Of a DNA stretch of 64,000 bases, positions 1 through 9,071 are shown one piece after another. A program made the translations under genes and the position numbers. Each line of letters opens with the position of its first letter. The first letter of the stretch is position 1. The notes under the pieces were generated by a model. The model was not told the origin of the DNA, did no database searches, and was given only the letters and a program-made list of their open reading frames with translations. The stretch is taken from contig CALXXZ010000004.1 in the NCBI GenBank assembly GCA_944392805.1, forward strand, positions 62,001 through 126,000. Reading direction: 5' to 3'. This DNA comes from an uncultured Clostridia bacterium (GTDB taxonomy: Bacteria > Bacillota > Clostridia > TANB77 > CAG-508).

Positions 1-1178
1 TTTTTGATTTCACCATTAATATCTGTTACTCTTACTGTAAATTCTCTTGATGTTTCTTTTCCTGGTTTTATTTCAACATTTTCCCATTTTATAGTTGTTA
101 CTCCATCTTGAGTTGATACATCTGCTCCATCTTGAGCTGATACAAATTCTGTTCCTGCTGGAACTGTATCTAATATATCTTTTACTGTATATTTTTCTTC
201 TAAGAATTCAGCTTCTCCTGATGTCATAGTATTTTTTACAGTAATTTTATATGTAATTAAATCTCCAACTTTTGCTATTTCAACTTCTTTGTTATCTCTT
301 GTTATAACACTTGATTTTTCTGAAGTTATTATAGCTGTAGCTGTTTCATTACTTTCTTCTCCATTTGCAATTGCTGTATTTCTTATTACAGCTTCTTCTG
401 TTGCTTCATTTACTGTTACTGTAAATTCAACAACTGTTTCTTGACCTGCTGGTACTGTAACTACCCATTTTAGTCCTACTACTGTATCATTTTCACTAAT
501 TTCTGTTAAATTTTCTGGTTTTGTTTCTGGTGCTACATATGTAGTATTTTCTGGAATTCTATCTGTTATTTCTATTTCGTTTAAGTCTTGTTTTCCATTA
601 TTTTTTACTGTTATTTTATATGTAATTTTTTCACCTGCATATACAACATTTTCTCCAGCTTCTGTAATTGCTTCTTTAATTACTTCAAAATCTGGTGTTT
701 CTGGACTTATTTTTGCTGTAGTTGATGCAACAACAACACTAGTTGGTGTCCACCAATCCCAGTAATCTCTTGAAACTACTTCTTCTCTTGTTATTGTTGT
801 TTCTCCAACATCATCTACATTTGTCCCTGTTGTTATATCATCGTCTGTTTCTCCAGCATTTCCAGCTTGATTTTCTTGGTCATTTATATTTCCTGTTTCA
901 TTATCTTCTTGATTATCTACTGGATTTTCTGGGTTATTTTCTCCAGGTTGTTCTGGATTTGTTGGCTCTTCAGGATTTTGCTCTTCATCATCACCTTGAC
1001 TTGGAGTTTCTGGAGTTTCTGTTTCTCCAACAGTTTCTCCATCTCCGCCAAAAGCTTCTGTTTTACCTCTATCAGCAAGATATATACCTACTGAAAAACC
1101 AGCAACAATTAATAAGACTATTATTACTACTATCGCAATAATGCTCTTTTTGCTTAAGGCTTTTGATTTACCTGCCAT
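1..1178 (-). CDS. Cell-surface protein with DUF11-type repeats, N-terminal membrane anchor (partial, C-terminus beyond window)
   Basis: The open frame starts at the ATG at 1176-1178 behind a GGGGG ribosome site and runs off the left edge without a stop. Residues about 1-12 are basic and are followed by one hydrophobic helix (IIAIVVIIVLLIVAGFSVGI), then a Glu/Pro/Asn/Gly-rich linker to about residue 115, then at least two repeated beta-sandwich units. Each unit has the pattern 'GEKITYKITVKNNG...ITDRIPENTTYV...W.V.VPAG.E..VEFTVTV', typical of DUF11 (conserved repeat) domains of surface proteins. The gene lies 27 bases downstream of a sortase on the same strand, so it probably belongs to a surface-assembly cluster. 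Whether it ends in a sorting signal cannot be seen. Family assignment is by motif recognition; function (adhesin or stalk) is inferred. Confidence 0.8.
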   Translation of the reverse strand, partial: MAGKSKALSKKSIIAIVVIIVLLIVAGFSVGIYLADRGKTEAFGGDGETVGETETPETPSQGDDEEQNPEEPTNPEQPGENNPENPVDNQEDNETGNINDQENQAGNAGETDDDITTGTNVDDVGETTITREEVVSRDYWDWWTPTSVVVASTTAKISPETPDFEVIKEAITEAGENVVYAGEKITYKITVKNNGKQDLNEIEITDRIPENTTYVAPETKPENLTEISENDTVVGLKWVVTVPAGQETVVEFTVTVNEATEEAVIRNTAIANGEESNETATAIITSEKSSVITRDNKEVEIAKVGDLITYKITVKNTMTSGEAEFLEEKYTVKDILDTVPAGTEFVSAQDGADVSTQDGVTTIKWENVEIKPGKETSREFTVRVTDINGEIK

Positions 1179-1205
1179 TTTTTATTCCCCCTAAAAATTT
1201 TATTA

Positions 1206-1829
1206 CTATATTTCTTTCGCTTTTAATATTAATCTTTCTTTATTTCCATTAGTACATGTTATTAATGTTACTTCTCTTACCTTTTCATCTTTTGGTAATA
1301 AAATACTTACATCATTAGGGTCTGTTACAAAAATATCATAAATTGAGTATTGTATTGTTGTTCCTGTTAAATCTGTTAATTCTACAATATCTCCTTTTTC
1401 AAGTTTTTTGGTTTTACCAAACATTGTTCCATCTTTGTTATTATGACCTGCTATTGATAAATTTCCATAATCATTAACATTTTCTCCCCAATATTTTATT
1501 ATGGACTTTTTCATTGGTGCTTTTGCACTTTCTGGATCTATATCCCCTATTTCTAGTATTGGATATTCTAAGTTTATTTTTGGAATTTTTACAATTCCTA
1601 TTACTTTATATCCATTAAATTCTAAATCAATTTGATTTTCTCCTGATTCTCCATCAATTTTTGAAAAATCTATATTACTAAAAGCTTCTACTACTTCTTG
1701 GCTTTGTTTTTCATTTAGCTGGCTTGAACCATATTTGTATATTAGTAATCCTATAACTACTACTAAAGCTATTAGTAACACAATAAAAATTACTTTGTAT
1801 ATTTTTATTTCTACATTATTTTTCTTCAT
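1206..1829 (-). CDS. Sortase (class D-like cysteine transpeptidase)
   Basis: A 207-residue protein with one N-terminal membrane helix (about residues 11-31) and a sortase fold. The three catalytic residues are visible: His129 in IAGHNNKDGTMFG, Cys192 in the TLITC motif and Arg199 in NKERLILKA. Sortases cut an LPxTG-like sorting signal and join the protein to peptidoglycan or to another pilin. The short size and TLxTC context resemble class D (or short class E) enzymes. The start overlaps the end of the upstream gene by 14 bases and lacks its own strong ribosome site, which suggests translational coupling. Possible local substrates are the upstream protein (LPITY before its C-terminal helix) and the VWA protein at 34.9 kb (LPDAG). 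Confidence 0.9.
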   Translation of the reverse strand: MKKNNVEIKIYKVIFIVLLIALVVVIGLLIYKYGSSQLNEKQSQEVVEAFSNIDFSKIDGESGENQIDLEFNGYKVIGIVKIPKINLEYPILEIGDIDPESAKAPMKKSIIKYWGENVNDYGNLSIAGHNNKDGTMFGKTKKLEKGDIVELTDLTGTTIQYSIYDIFVTDPNDVSILLPKDEKVREVTLITCTNGNKERLILKAKEI

Positions 1830-2829
1830 TTTTTTTACTTACTTTTTTCATTCTGATATATACTATTACTAATGCTATTACTATTACTGCTAATATTACG
1901 AATAATAATATACTATCATATGTTATTGGTAGTTTTGTTGTTTCTTGTGTTACTTCTTTTTTTGCTTCTTCTGCTTCATCAGCTGTTAAGAATTGAACAT
2001 CAGTTATTGTTTCATCATTTTTTGAAACTCTTTTTAATAATACAACATATTGTTCACCTTTTTCTGATTCTTCAGGTTGGTATACTTTTTTGTCTTTTAC
2101 TTCTTGCCAATTAGCTTGTTCTGTTAATTTAGAATATAATGTATAGAATTCTTCACCTAATTGTATTTTTTGATACATATCTAATTCATCATATTCTGAA
2201 TTAATTTTTTCTGCTAATTCCATTAATTTTGCATAATCTGCTGAATCTGTTGCCTTTACCATTTCATAATAATATTTACCTTTTGTTTTATCTGTTATTT
2301 CTACATATCCAACAGAAGCAGTTACTTCAACACCGTTAACATCTTCATTTCTGATTTCTTCAGTGTCATTTTGCTCGTCTACTACATCTACTGTTATTCT
2401 ATTTGTAATTGATTCTATTAAATCTATATTTTCCTTTGTTAATGAGTTTTTGAAATCTAATTGGATTCCATTTAGAATTAAAACTTCTTCTCCACTATCA
2501 TCTTTGGCTTTTGCCCACATATAAATTGTATCATTAGATAATTTCTCATAAGTATCTGCATCTAAGTATGCAACTTGATTCTCTCCCAAATCTGTGATTG
2601 AATTAATATAAACTAAATCCATTTCTTTTGGATTTGCATTTGAAAATGCGTATTTGAATTGTTTGTCTGTATACCCATTTATGTAAATCATGTACTCCTG
2701 CTTTCCTTCATCGTTTTGAGTACTTACAATGGATATGTTTTCATTTGTTGCTGAGACTACTATAGGCATCATTGCTACGAATAAGATTATAGCAAGAATA
2801 CTCAATAGTTTGGTGCTAATCTTGTTCAT
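1816..2829 (-). CDS. Secreted, C-terminally anchored surface protein next to sortase, function unknown
   Basis: About 337 residues. The ATG at 2829 is preferred over an in-frame GTG at 2841 because the GGAGGG site lies 12 bases before the ATG and touches the GTG. An N-terminal signal peptide (KLLSILAIILFVAMMPIVVSA) is followed by an acidic ectodomain with no family I recognise. The end has the three-part layout of a sorting signal: a KLPITYDS motif, a hydrophobic helix (ILLFVILAVIVIALVIVYI) and a Lys-rich tail. LPITY is not a canonical LPxTG, so cell-wall anchoring is inferred; it may simply be a membrane anchor. It is the first gene of an apparent three-gene unit (this gene, sortase, DUF11 protein) with its own promoter. 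Confidence 0.75.
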   Translation of the reverse strand: MNKISTKLLSILAIILFVAMMPIVVSATNENISIVSTQNDEGKQEYMIYINGYTDKQFKYAFSNANPKEMDLVYINSITDLGENQVAYLDADTYEKLSNDTIYMWAKAKDDSGEEVLILNGIQLDFKNSLTKENIDLIESITNRITVDVVDEQNDTEEIRNEDVNGVEVTASVGYVEITDKTKGKYYYEMVKATDSADYAKLMELAEKINSEYDELDMYQKIQLGEEFYTLYSKLTEQANWQEVKDKKVYQPEESEKGEQYVVLLKRVSKNDETITDVQFLTADEAEEAKKEVTQETTKLPITYDSILLFVILAVIVIALVIVYIRMKKVSKKNEEK

Positions 2830-2867
2830 TATAAAATTCACCCTCCTTTTTACATTTTATATGCGAC

Positions 2868-2896
2868 ATTATATTACATTTTTTTACTTTTGTAAA
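2868..2896 (-). promoter_or_regulatory. Sigma-A-type promoter for the sortase cluster
   Basis: On the minus strand TTTACA (2891-2896) and TATAAT (2868-2873) are separated by 17 bases, about 40 bases before the ATG of the surface protein. Confidence 0.6.
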
Positions 2897-2984
2897 TAGT
2901 TTTTTCCAATTTTTCCATTTTTTATGTATACTAAATTAATCATCCCTTTTATATATATGCTCTTTTTTTATTTTTTACCACTAA

Positions 2985-3205
2985 ATGGGACGGTCCTGTT
3001 TTGAAAGGGACGGTCCTCTTTGGAGTATTTTCTATTTATTAGTAAATAAAAAGTTTATATATTACTATGAAATAAAGCCAAGACCCCCGACGAAAACCCT
3101 AGCTATGTTTTGGCTATGGAATAGTAATATATAAACTTTTTATTCTATTTTTTAAATGAATGCACAAAAGAGGACCGTCCCTTTCAAAACAGGACCGTCC
3201 CCTTT
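2985..3205. repeat. Interspersed nested palindromic element, copy A (REP/MITE-like)
   Basis: This accounts for most of the 378-base gene-free stretch at 2830-3207. Two direct GGGACGGTCC blocks at 2987-3016 are matched by inverted copies at 3171-3203, giving arms of at least 35 bp that pair without mismatch. Inside lies a second palindrome: a 16-bp perfect stem (3053-3068 with 3121-3136), a short stem AGCCAA/TTGGCT (3076-3081 with 3110-3115) and a 28-base loop (3082-3109) containing GACCCCCGACGAAAACCC. The right end reaches to within three bases of the glycogen phosphorylase stop codon. The same architecture recurs at 38369-38589. No reading frame is present. Confidence 0.85.
3053..3136. ncRNA. 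Conserved hairpin motif, copy A (candidate structured RNA, orientation unknown)
   Basis: Inner hairpin of element A. It matches the hairpins at 5893-5984 and 38433-38528 in layout and loop length. The short stem reads AGCCAA/TTGGCT here but AGCAAA/TTTGCT in the other two, a compensatory change at one pair that argues for selection or copying of base pairing. Confidence 0.45.
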
Positions 3206-3207
3206 CA

Positions 3208-5775
3208 CTATTTTTCTATCCATTTTACTAAATCTAAATTTTCACTTCTTGGTATCATTTCATGTTCTGGCATAACTCTGAAAGTATATCCATAATTTCC
3301 ACCTGAACACAAATCAATTTTTGCTACATAGAAATATTTTTTATTTTCTTCATCAACACTTTCCAATTTCATAGGTATAATCTTTTCATCTTGTACTGAG
3401 CCATTCTCTAAAAATTTACCATAATAAACTTCTGCTCTAATATGTTTTGCATCTATATTAGGAAGTGTTACTACACATCTTACCTCTATTTTAGTTCCTG
3501 CATCAACTGTGATATTATCTGCGTTTTCTGGTAATTGCTCTATTTGAATATCTTTCCAATTTGTACTTATTTCTTGTTTCCATGTGTTTAATTCTGTAAC
3601 TTTTTCTAAATTACTATAATATTTTTTAGTTAAATTACATAATGGTATGTATAATTGGTTTGTATAATCAACTAACATTCTAGCTGTGCTATATTTTCCA
3701 CCAGTAGAAATTATTGAATTTTTCATAATTTCTACCCAATTTTTTGATATTCCATTTCTATCTTTATCATAATAAATTGGTATTATTTTATTTTCTAATG
3801 TATAGTACATACTTTCACTATCTGCTTTATCTTGTTCTTCATAAGAATTATATTCTGCATGTGTTCCAATTGTCCAACCATTTTTCTGATTATATCCTTC
3901 TGCCCACCATCCATCTAGTACACTGAAGTTTATTACTCCATTTACTGATGCTTTTTGTCCACTTGTTCCTGATGCCTCCATTGGTCTTCTTGGATTATTT
4001 AACCATACATCTACACCACTTACTAAATATCTTGATATTTCTATATTATAATTTTCTAACAAGAATATTTTTCCTTTAAATTGAGGTTTCATTGATATTT
4101 CATGTATAAATTTTACTAAGTCTTGTCCTTCTTTATCTGCTGGATGTGCTTTTCCTGCAAATATTAATTGTACTGGTTTATCTTGAATATTTAGTATTTG
4201 TGTTATTCTTTCTAAGTCTTTAAAGATTAATGTTGCTCTTTTATATGTTGCAAATCTTCTTGCAAATCCTATTGTTAATGCTTCTGGATTTAGTTTTGAA
4301 GTCATTTCATTTATTTCTTCATAACTTACTCCTTCTCTTCTTAATCTTCTTGTCACATTTTCTTTTACTAATGCTAATAATTTAATTTTTCTGTCTGTAT
4401 GTACTTTCCATAATTTTTCATCTGGAATATTTTTTATTTTTTCCCATACATAATCTTCATGCATATTATCTTGCCAATATGGTATTAAATATTTATTATA
4501 TAATTCTTTTAATTTTGGTGCTAACCATGTACATGTATGTATGCCATTTGTTACATGTGTTATTGGTGATTCATTTGGAGCTATATGTGGCCATACTTCT
4601 GCAAATAGTTCTCTTGATACTTCTCCATGTAATTTACTTACACCATTTTTCAATCCTGCAATTTTTAATGCTAAGATTCCCATGTTAAATCCGCTTTCTA
4701 ATCCTTCACATGGTTTCATTCCTAATTTTAAGAATTGTTCTCTTGTTAATCCTAATCTAGGCCAGAAGTCTTTGAAGTATTTTTCTACAAGACTTATTGG
4801 GAATATATCATTTCCTGCTGGTACTGGTGTATGTGTTGTAAATACTGTTTTTGATGATGCTATATCTCTTGCAACTTCAAATGATACTTGTTGCTCTTTT
4901 ATTGTATTTTTTATTAATTCTAAATTTAAAAATGCTGAATGCCCTTCATTCATATGATATACAGTTGGTCTTAAGCCTAATCTTCTTAATAGACTTACTC
5001 CTCCCATTCCAAGTATGATTTCTTGTCTGATTCTCATTTCTTGGTCTCCACCATATAATCTTGCTGTTGTATCTCTATCTTCTTCATTATTTACATCTAT
5101 ATCTGAGTCCATTAAATATAGTTTTACTCTTCCTACATTAATTTCCCATACTTTTAAATATATTCTTCTTTTTGGAAATTTTATATATAACATTAAATCA
5201 TTTCCATCTAAATCTTTTACAGGATTTATTGGTAAATCATATAAATCTAAATCTTTATATTCTGGTCTTTGCATTCCATATCTATCTATTACTTGTCTGA
5301 AATATCCATTTTTATATAATAATCCTACTGCTACTAATGGAATACCTAAATCACTTGCTGATTTTAAATGATCTCCTGATAGTATTCCTAATCCTCCTGA
5401 ATATATTGCTATTGTTTGATCTAATCCATATTCAGCAGAAAAGTATGCAATTAAATCATTTCTATTGTCTGGATATTTTTGTGAAAACCAAGTATTTTTA
5501 CTTGTCATATATCCATCAAAATCTTCTACTATTTTGTCATATTCTTTTAAAAACATTATATCTCTTGATGCATTTTCTATTTTTTCTTGGTCTACTGCTT
5601 TTAAGAATTTTACTGGATTTTTTTCACAATTTTCCCATAAGTCTGGGTCTATTTGTTTGAATAGTCTTAGAAATTCTGTGTTCCAAGACCACCATAAATT
5701 GTTTGCTATTTCAGTTAATCTTCCTATTCTTTTTGGTAATTGTGGATTTACTGTTATTCTGTTAAATACGTACAT
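3208..5775 (-). CDS. glgP: Alpha-glucan (glycogen) phosphorylase, GT35
   Basis: An 855-residue cytosolic enzyme that releases glucose-1-phosphate from glycogen or maltodextrin using pyridoxal phosphate. It belongs to the shorter 'alpha-glucan phosphorylase' branch with an N-terminal DUF3417-like region (IANNLWWSWNTEFLRLFKQI). The phosphorylase signature EASGTSGQKASVNG carries the pyridoxal-phosphate lysine, Lys608, followed by SVLDGWWAEG. The substrate-site stretch THTPVPAGND lies near residues 314-323. The start is the ATG behind AGGAGGAATAAAAA. It has its own promoter, and its stop codon is followed at once by repeat element A. Together with the debranching enzyme at 7.0-9.1 kb and the glucoamylase-type enzyme at 19.4-21.3 kb it suggests storage and use of glycogen. 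Confidence 0.95.
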   Translation of the reverse strand: MYVFNRITVNPQLPKRIGRLTEIANNLWWSWNTEFLRLFKQIDPDLWENCEKNPVKFLKAVDQEKIENASRDIMFLKEYDKIVEDFDGYMTSKNTWFSQKYPDNRNDLIAYFSAEYGLDQTIAIYSGGLGILSGDHLKSASDLGIPLVAVGLLYKNGYFRQVIDRYGMQRPEYKDLDLYDLPINPVKDLDGNDLMLYIKFPKRRIYLKVWEINVGRVKLYLMDSDIDVNNEEDRDTTARLYGGDQEMRIRQEIILGMGGVSLLRRLGLRPTVYHMNEGHSAFLNLELIKNTIKEQQVSFEVARDIASSKTVFTTHTPVPAGNDIFPISLVEKYFKDFWPRLGLTREQFLKLGMKPCEGLESGFNMGILALKIAGLKNGVSKLHGEVSRELFAEVWPHIAPNESPITHVTNGIHTCTWLAPKLKELYNKYLIPYWQDNMHEDYVWEKIKNIPDEKLWKVHTDRKIKLLALVKENVTRRLRREGVSYEEINEMTSKLNPEALTIGFARRFATYKRATLIFKDLERITQILNIQDKPVQLIFAGKAHPADKEGQDLVKFIHEISMKPQFKGKIFLLENYNIEISRYLVSGVDVWLNNPRRPMEASGTSGQKASVNGVINFSVLDGWWAEGYNQKNGWTIGTHAEYNSYEEQDKADSESMYYTLENKIIPIYYDKDRNGISKNWVEIMKNSIISTGGKYSTARMLVDYTNQLYIPLCNLTKKYYSNLEKVTELNTWKQEISTNWKDIQIEQLPENADNITVDAGTKIEVRCVVTLPNIDAKHIRAEVYYGKFLENGSVQDEKIIPMKLESVDEENKKYFYVAKIDLCSGGNYGYTFRVMPEHEMIPRSENLDLVKWIEK

Positions 5776-5830
5776 TTTTTATTCCTCCTATGTTTCTTCT
5801 TTCTTTTTCTTTCCGTAATTTTTCCCTTTT

Positions 5831-5859
5831 ATTATCTACTAATTTCATTTTTTTGTCAA
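5831..5859 (-). promoter_or_regulatory. Sigma-A-type promoter for glgP
   Basis: Minus-strand TTGACA (5854-5859), 17-base spacer, GATAAT (5831-5836), about 55 bases before the glgP start. Confidence 0.7.
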
Positions 5860-5892
5860 TTGATTTTTCATATTTTTTTAATTTCATAATAA

Positions 5893-5984
5893 AAAAATTT
5901 ATATATAACTATTGAATATAGCAAAGACCTCTGACGAAGACCCAGAATATGTTTTTGCTATGAAATAGTTATATATAAATTTTT
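5893..5984. repeat. Conserved hairpin element, copy B (without GGGAC arms)
   Basis: A 20-bp perfect stem (5893-5912 with 5965-5984) encloses AGCAAA/TTTGCT (5920-5925 with 5954-5959) and a 28-base loop (5926-5953) with GACCTCTGACGAAGACCC. Compared with copies A and C the outer stem has ATAACTAT/ATAGTTAT in place of ATTACTAT/ATAGTAAT, a compensated change. Unlike A and C it has no outer GGGACGGTCC arms. It lies between the end of holA and the glgP promoter. Confidence 0.75.
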
Positions 5985-5988
5985 ATTA

Positions 5989-6018
5989 AAGCTAATTGTA
6001 GAAAAATATAATTAGCTT
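5989..6018 (-). terminator. Hairpin at the end of holA
   Basis: AAGCTAATT (5989-5997) pairs with AATTAGCTT (6010-6018) and overlaps the holA stop codon. The downstream minus-strand tract is A/T-rich (TAATAAAAATTT) rather than a clean T run, so termination strength is uncertain. Confidence 0.45.
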
Positions 6019-7042
6019 AAGAACAGTATGTACATAAAATTGCTTCAAGTCCTACATTTAAGTCAATTAAACCAATTTTATATTTATAATCTAAATCTTG
6101 TAGCTCCTGAATAATTTTTTTCAATTCAGAGGTTTTAAAACCTTTAGCTTGAGCTTTATATTTATTAACTAAAAACATCTGATTAGGTTTTAAATTAAGG
6201 CATTGAGCAATATCTCTGTTTTCCGCAATCGCAAGTTTTACAAAATACAATTTTTTAAAATGATTATATAATGTGATTAATATTTTTTGAATAGGTTCTT
6301 TTGAAGCTATTAAATTATTTAACACTTCAATAGCTTCTTTAACCTTTTTCTGTCCAAGATTATCTGTTAAATCAAATATAACACTTTCTATTTTTTTTAT
6401 ACATAATTTATCTATATCTTGTTTTTGAATTTTTCCATTTTCTCCCGCATATTCAATAAGTTTTCTGATTTCATTTATCAAATCTTGCATATTTGTACCA
6501 CAAGATTCTATAAGATATTGTAATACATTTTCATCTGCTTGTACTTTATAACCATTACAAATATTTTTTAATCTTTTTATAATTTGAAATGGTTTTTGTT
6601 CCTCAAAATTACAAACTTTTCCTATCTTTTCAATTGTATTATATATAGAATTTTTTTCAGTTTCATTTTCTACAAAAACTAGTATTACAGAAGAATTTAT
6701 GTCATCTATATTTTCTTTTAAATAATCATTTATTTTATCTTTTAATTCCTTACTTACTCCTCCGCTTCTGCCTTTTCCTTCTCTTTTAAATATTCCTGTA
6801 TTTTTAGCAATAATTAATTTTTTTTCATATCCAAATGCTGGAGTTTCAATATCTGAAATTAGTTCTTGAATATTATTTTCATCAATTATTATATAGTTGA
6901 TTCCTTTTACAGTTTCTCCAAATAATTTTTTTATTTTTTTTAGTTGTTGTTCAAGTAAGAATGTTTCTTCTCCATATAATAAATATATTCCTTGAAGTTC
7001 TCCTTGATTTAATTGTTTTTCTAGTTCTTCAATTTTTAACAT
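6017..7042 (-). CDS. holA: DNA polymerase III delta subunit (clamp loader)
   Basis: A 341-residue protein of the clamp-loader complex that opens the sliding clamp. The N-terminal segment ELQGIYLLYGEETFLLEQQL and the C-terminal helical part (NQMFLVNKYKAQAKGF, DYKYKIGLIDLNVGLEAILC) are typical of HolA. The ATG follows the stop of the debranching-enzyme gene by a single base, with the ribosome site GGAG inside the end of that gene, so the two are co-translated in one operon. It is the last gene of the unit and is followed by a hairpin and repeat copy B. Confidence 0.93.
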   Translation of the reverse strand: MLKIEELEKQLNQGELQGIYLLYGEETFLLEQQLKKIKKLFGETVKGINYIIIDENNIQELISDIETPAFGYEKKLIIAKNTGIFKREGKGRSGGVSKELKDKINDYLKENIDDINSSVILVFVENETEKNSIYNTIEKIGKVCNFEEQKPFQIIKRLKNICNGYKVQADENVLQYLIESCGTNMQDLINEIRKLIEYAGENGKIQKQDIDKLCIKKIESVIFDLTDNLGQKKVKEAIEVLNNLIASKEPIQKILITLYNHFKKLYFVKLAIAENRDIAQCLNLKPNQMFLVNKYKAQAKGFKTSELKKIIQELQDLDYKYKIGLIDLNVGLEAILCTYCS

Positions 7043-7043
7043 A

Positions 7044-9068
7044 TTATTTCTCCATAATTATTCTAAATACTTCTGCAACACTCCATGCTTGTGCTATTGC
7101 ACCTTTTGGTAAATATGGTTTTTTAGAATCATAAATTTCTGCAATACTTCCTATACAGCCTCTTTCATTTATTTCTTTTGAAAATGTTTTTGTCACATCT
7201 TGTACAAATTCTTTTAATCTATTTTCATATTGAGTTCTTTCTGTTTTAGTTTTTGTATTTGTTGCTAGTTTTTTTAGAGAATTATAATATAATCCTAAAA
7301 GCCATGTCCATGTTATTCCTTGATGGTAACTAAAGTCTCTTCTAAATCCATCTCCTTCATAGACTTCTACATAATTTTCTTCTCCTTTTGCAAGTGTTTT
7401 TAATCCATAACTATTCAATAGTTTTTTAGTTACTGTCTCGAACATTTCTCTTGCAACTGGCGAATTTGGGTCTAATATAGGATATGTTAAACTTAATGTA
7501 CATAGTTGGTTTGGTCTTATTTTACTATCTCCTAATACATCATATAAACATTTTCTTTTTCTATTATAAAATTTGATTTCAAATGCACTTTTACATCTTA
7601 AAGCTAAATTCTCATATTCTTTTGCTTTTTCTTTATTGTCTGTTGATAATTCTGCCATTATTTTTAAAGCATTATACCATAATGCATTTATTTCTACTGC
7701 TTTACCATTTCTTGGAGTTACTGCTATTCCTGCATATTTTGCATCCATCCATGTATTTTGAGTATTTTCTGTTCCTGATACAATTAATCCATCAGTGTCC
7801 ATATATATATTATTATCATCAAAGTCTATACCCTCTTTATAATTTATAATTATGCTTTCAAGTTTTGAATACAGTTCTTCTTTAATAAATTTATAATCTT
7901 TTGTATAATTTAAGTATTTTTTTACTTGTTCAAATAATAGTAAAGAAGCATCTACACTATTATATAATGGTCTATCATCACCTTCTGAATATCCATTTGG
8001 TATTAATCCAAATTTAATATCCCTTACACATGTTTCTAATACTTTTTTGGCTATTTCATATTTTTTAGGTATTAATAATAATCCTTCAAATGATATTAAA
8101 GTATCTCTCATCCAGTCTAAGAACCATGGATACCCAGCTATTACAGAATATGTATTAAATAGTGGTCTTTGTATTATGAAATTATCTCCTGCTATTAGAA
8201 AAGATTTTATTAATTTATCTCTTTCAATTTCAGTTTCTGTTTTATTTTCTTTTCTGTTATTTATTAAATCTGATTTAATAAACATTTCTCCAAATCTTAC
8301 TATTTCTTTTGTAATTATTGTTCTTACATCTAATTCTTCAATATTTTCTTCTAAAGAACATATAAATGAAATTTCTTTTTCTTCATTTGGCTCTATTTCA
8401 ATTTCATATCTTCCTGGAACTGCATGATTTTCTTCTGGTTCAAATCCTCTTTTTTGTTCTTCTATATAAAACATATTGAAAAATGTATCATTGTGATGTT
8501 CTATATAATTTCCATCTGAAATGTTCATATATATAGGCTTACCATCATCTATTTTTACTTCTAATTTTCTTCCTTTTTGAATCTGTGTAACATTAAATGT
8601 ATGGTCTTTATTTATTCCATGAATATCTCTAAAATTCATTATTGGAGCTAATGTCAATTTTGCTTTACTTTTTCCATTTCTTATTTTATATAATACTCCT
8701 ACAGTATTTTTTAGATATTCCATGCATACAACTTTTGTTATTTCTGTATCTTCTACTTTATATGCAAATATTGGCATATATTCTTTTATAAAGCTTTGTT
8801 GATATTTATAACCTTGTGATATATAGTTTTTTCCAATATTAGTGTATAGCTCATGTTTTATTCCATTAATTTCTATACTTTCATCCAATTTTGATAATAT
8901 TAATGTTCTTCTTGCAGGCGGAATTAATGGTGCTACTAATAATCCATGATATTTTCTTGTGTTTGCTCCTAAAATTGTAGAAGATGCATATCCTCCTATG
9001 CCATTTGTTATTATCCATTCTTTTTCTAATGCTTCTTCTAATTTTAAATCATCTTTTGCAAATTTCAT
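7044..9068 (-). CDS. Glycogen debranching enzyme (amylo-alpha-1,6-glucosidase, GDE family)
   Basis: A 674-residue protein with the N-terminal GDE_N beta-sandwich (NGIGGYASSTILGANTRKYHGLL near residues 22-45) and a C-terminal (alpha/alpha)6 barrel of the amylo-1,6-glucosidase type (YPWFLDWMRDTLIS near 314-327, SYHQGITWTWLLGLYYN near the end). It hydrolyses alpha-1,6 branch points left after phosphorylase action. The ATG has the ribosome site AGGAG. It sits between glmR and holA in one operon, an unusual place for a glycogen gene, while glgP lies just downstream with its own promoter. Confidence 0.92.
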   Translation of the reverse strand: MKFAKDDLKLEEALEKEWIITNGIGGYASSTILGANTRKYHGLLVAPLIPPARRTLILSKLDESIEINGIKHELYTNIGKNYISQGYKYQQSFIKEYMPIFAYKVEDTEITKVVCMEYLKNTVGVLYKIRNGKSKAKLTLAPIMNFRDIHGINKDHTFNVTQIQKGRKLEVKIDDGKPIYMNISDGNYIEHHNDTFFNMFYIEEQKRGFEPEENHAVPGRYEIEIEPNEEKEISFICSLEENIEELDVRTIITKEIVRFGEMFIKSDLINNRKENKTETEIERDKLIKSFLIAGDNFIIQRPLFNTYSVIAGYPWFLDWMRDTLISFEGLLLIPKKYEIAKKVLETCVRDIKFGLIPNGYSEGDDRPLYNSVDASLLLFEQVKKYLNYTKDYKFIKEELYSKLESIIINYKEGIDFDDNNIYMDTDGLIVSGTENTQNTWMDAKYAGIAVTPRNGKAVEINALWYNALKIMAELSTDNKEKAKEYENLALRCKSAFEIKFYNRKRKCLYDVLGDSKIRPNQLCTLSLTYPILDPNSPVAREMFETVTKKLLNSYGLKTLAKGEENYVEVYEGDGFRRDFSYHQGITWTWLLGLYYNSLKKLATNTKTKTERTQYENRLKEFVQDVTKTFSKEINERGCIGSIAEIYDSKKPYLPKGAIAQAWSVAEVFRIIMEK

Positions 9069-9071
9069 TTT

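Noticed and set aside
743..1141. Leu/His-rich 132-residue plus-strand frame
   Set aside because: It is the antisense shadow of the DUF11 protein gene; low-complexity Leu/Phe/His composition and no ribosome site.
2985..3205. Element A as a riboswitch upstream of the sortase cluster
   Set aside because: The cluster promoter (2868-2896) lies downstream of the element, so the element is not in that leader; it abuts the glgP stop instead.
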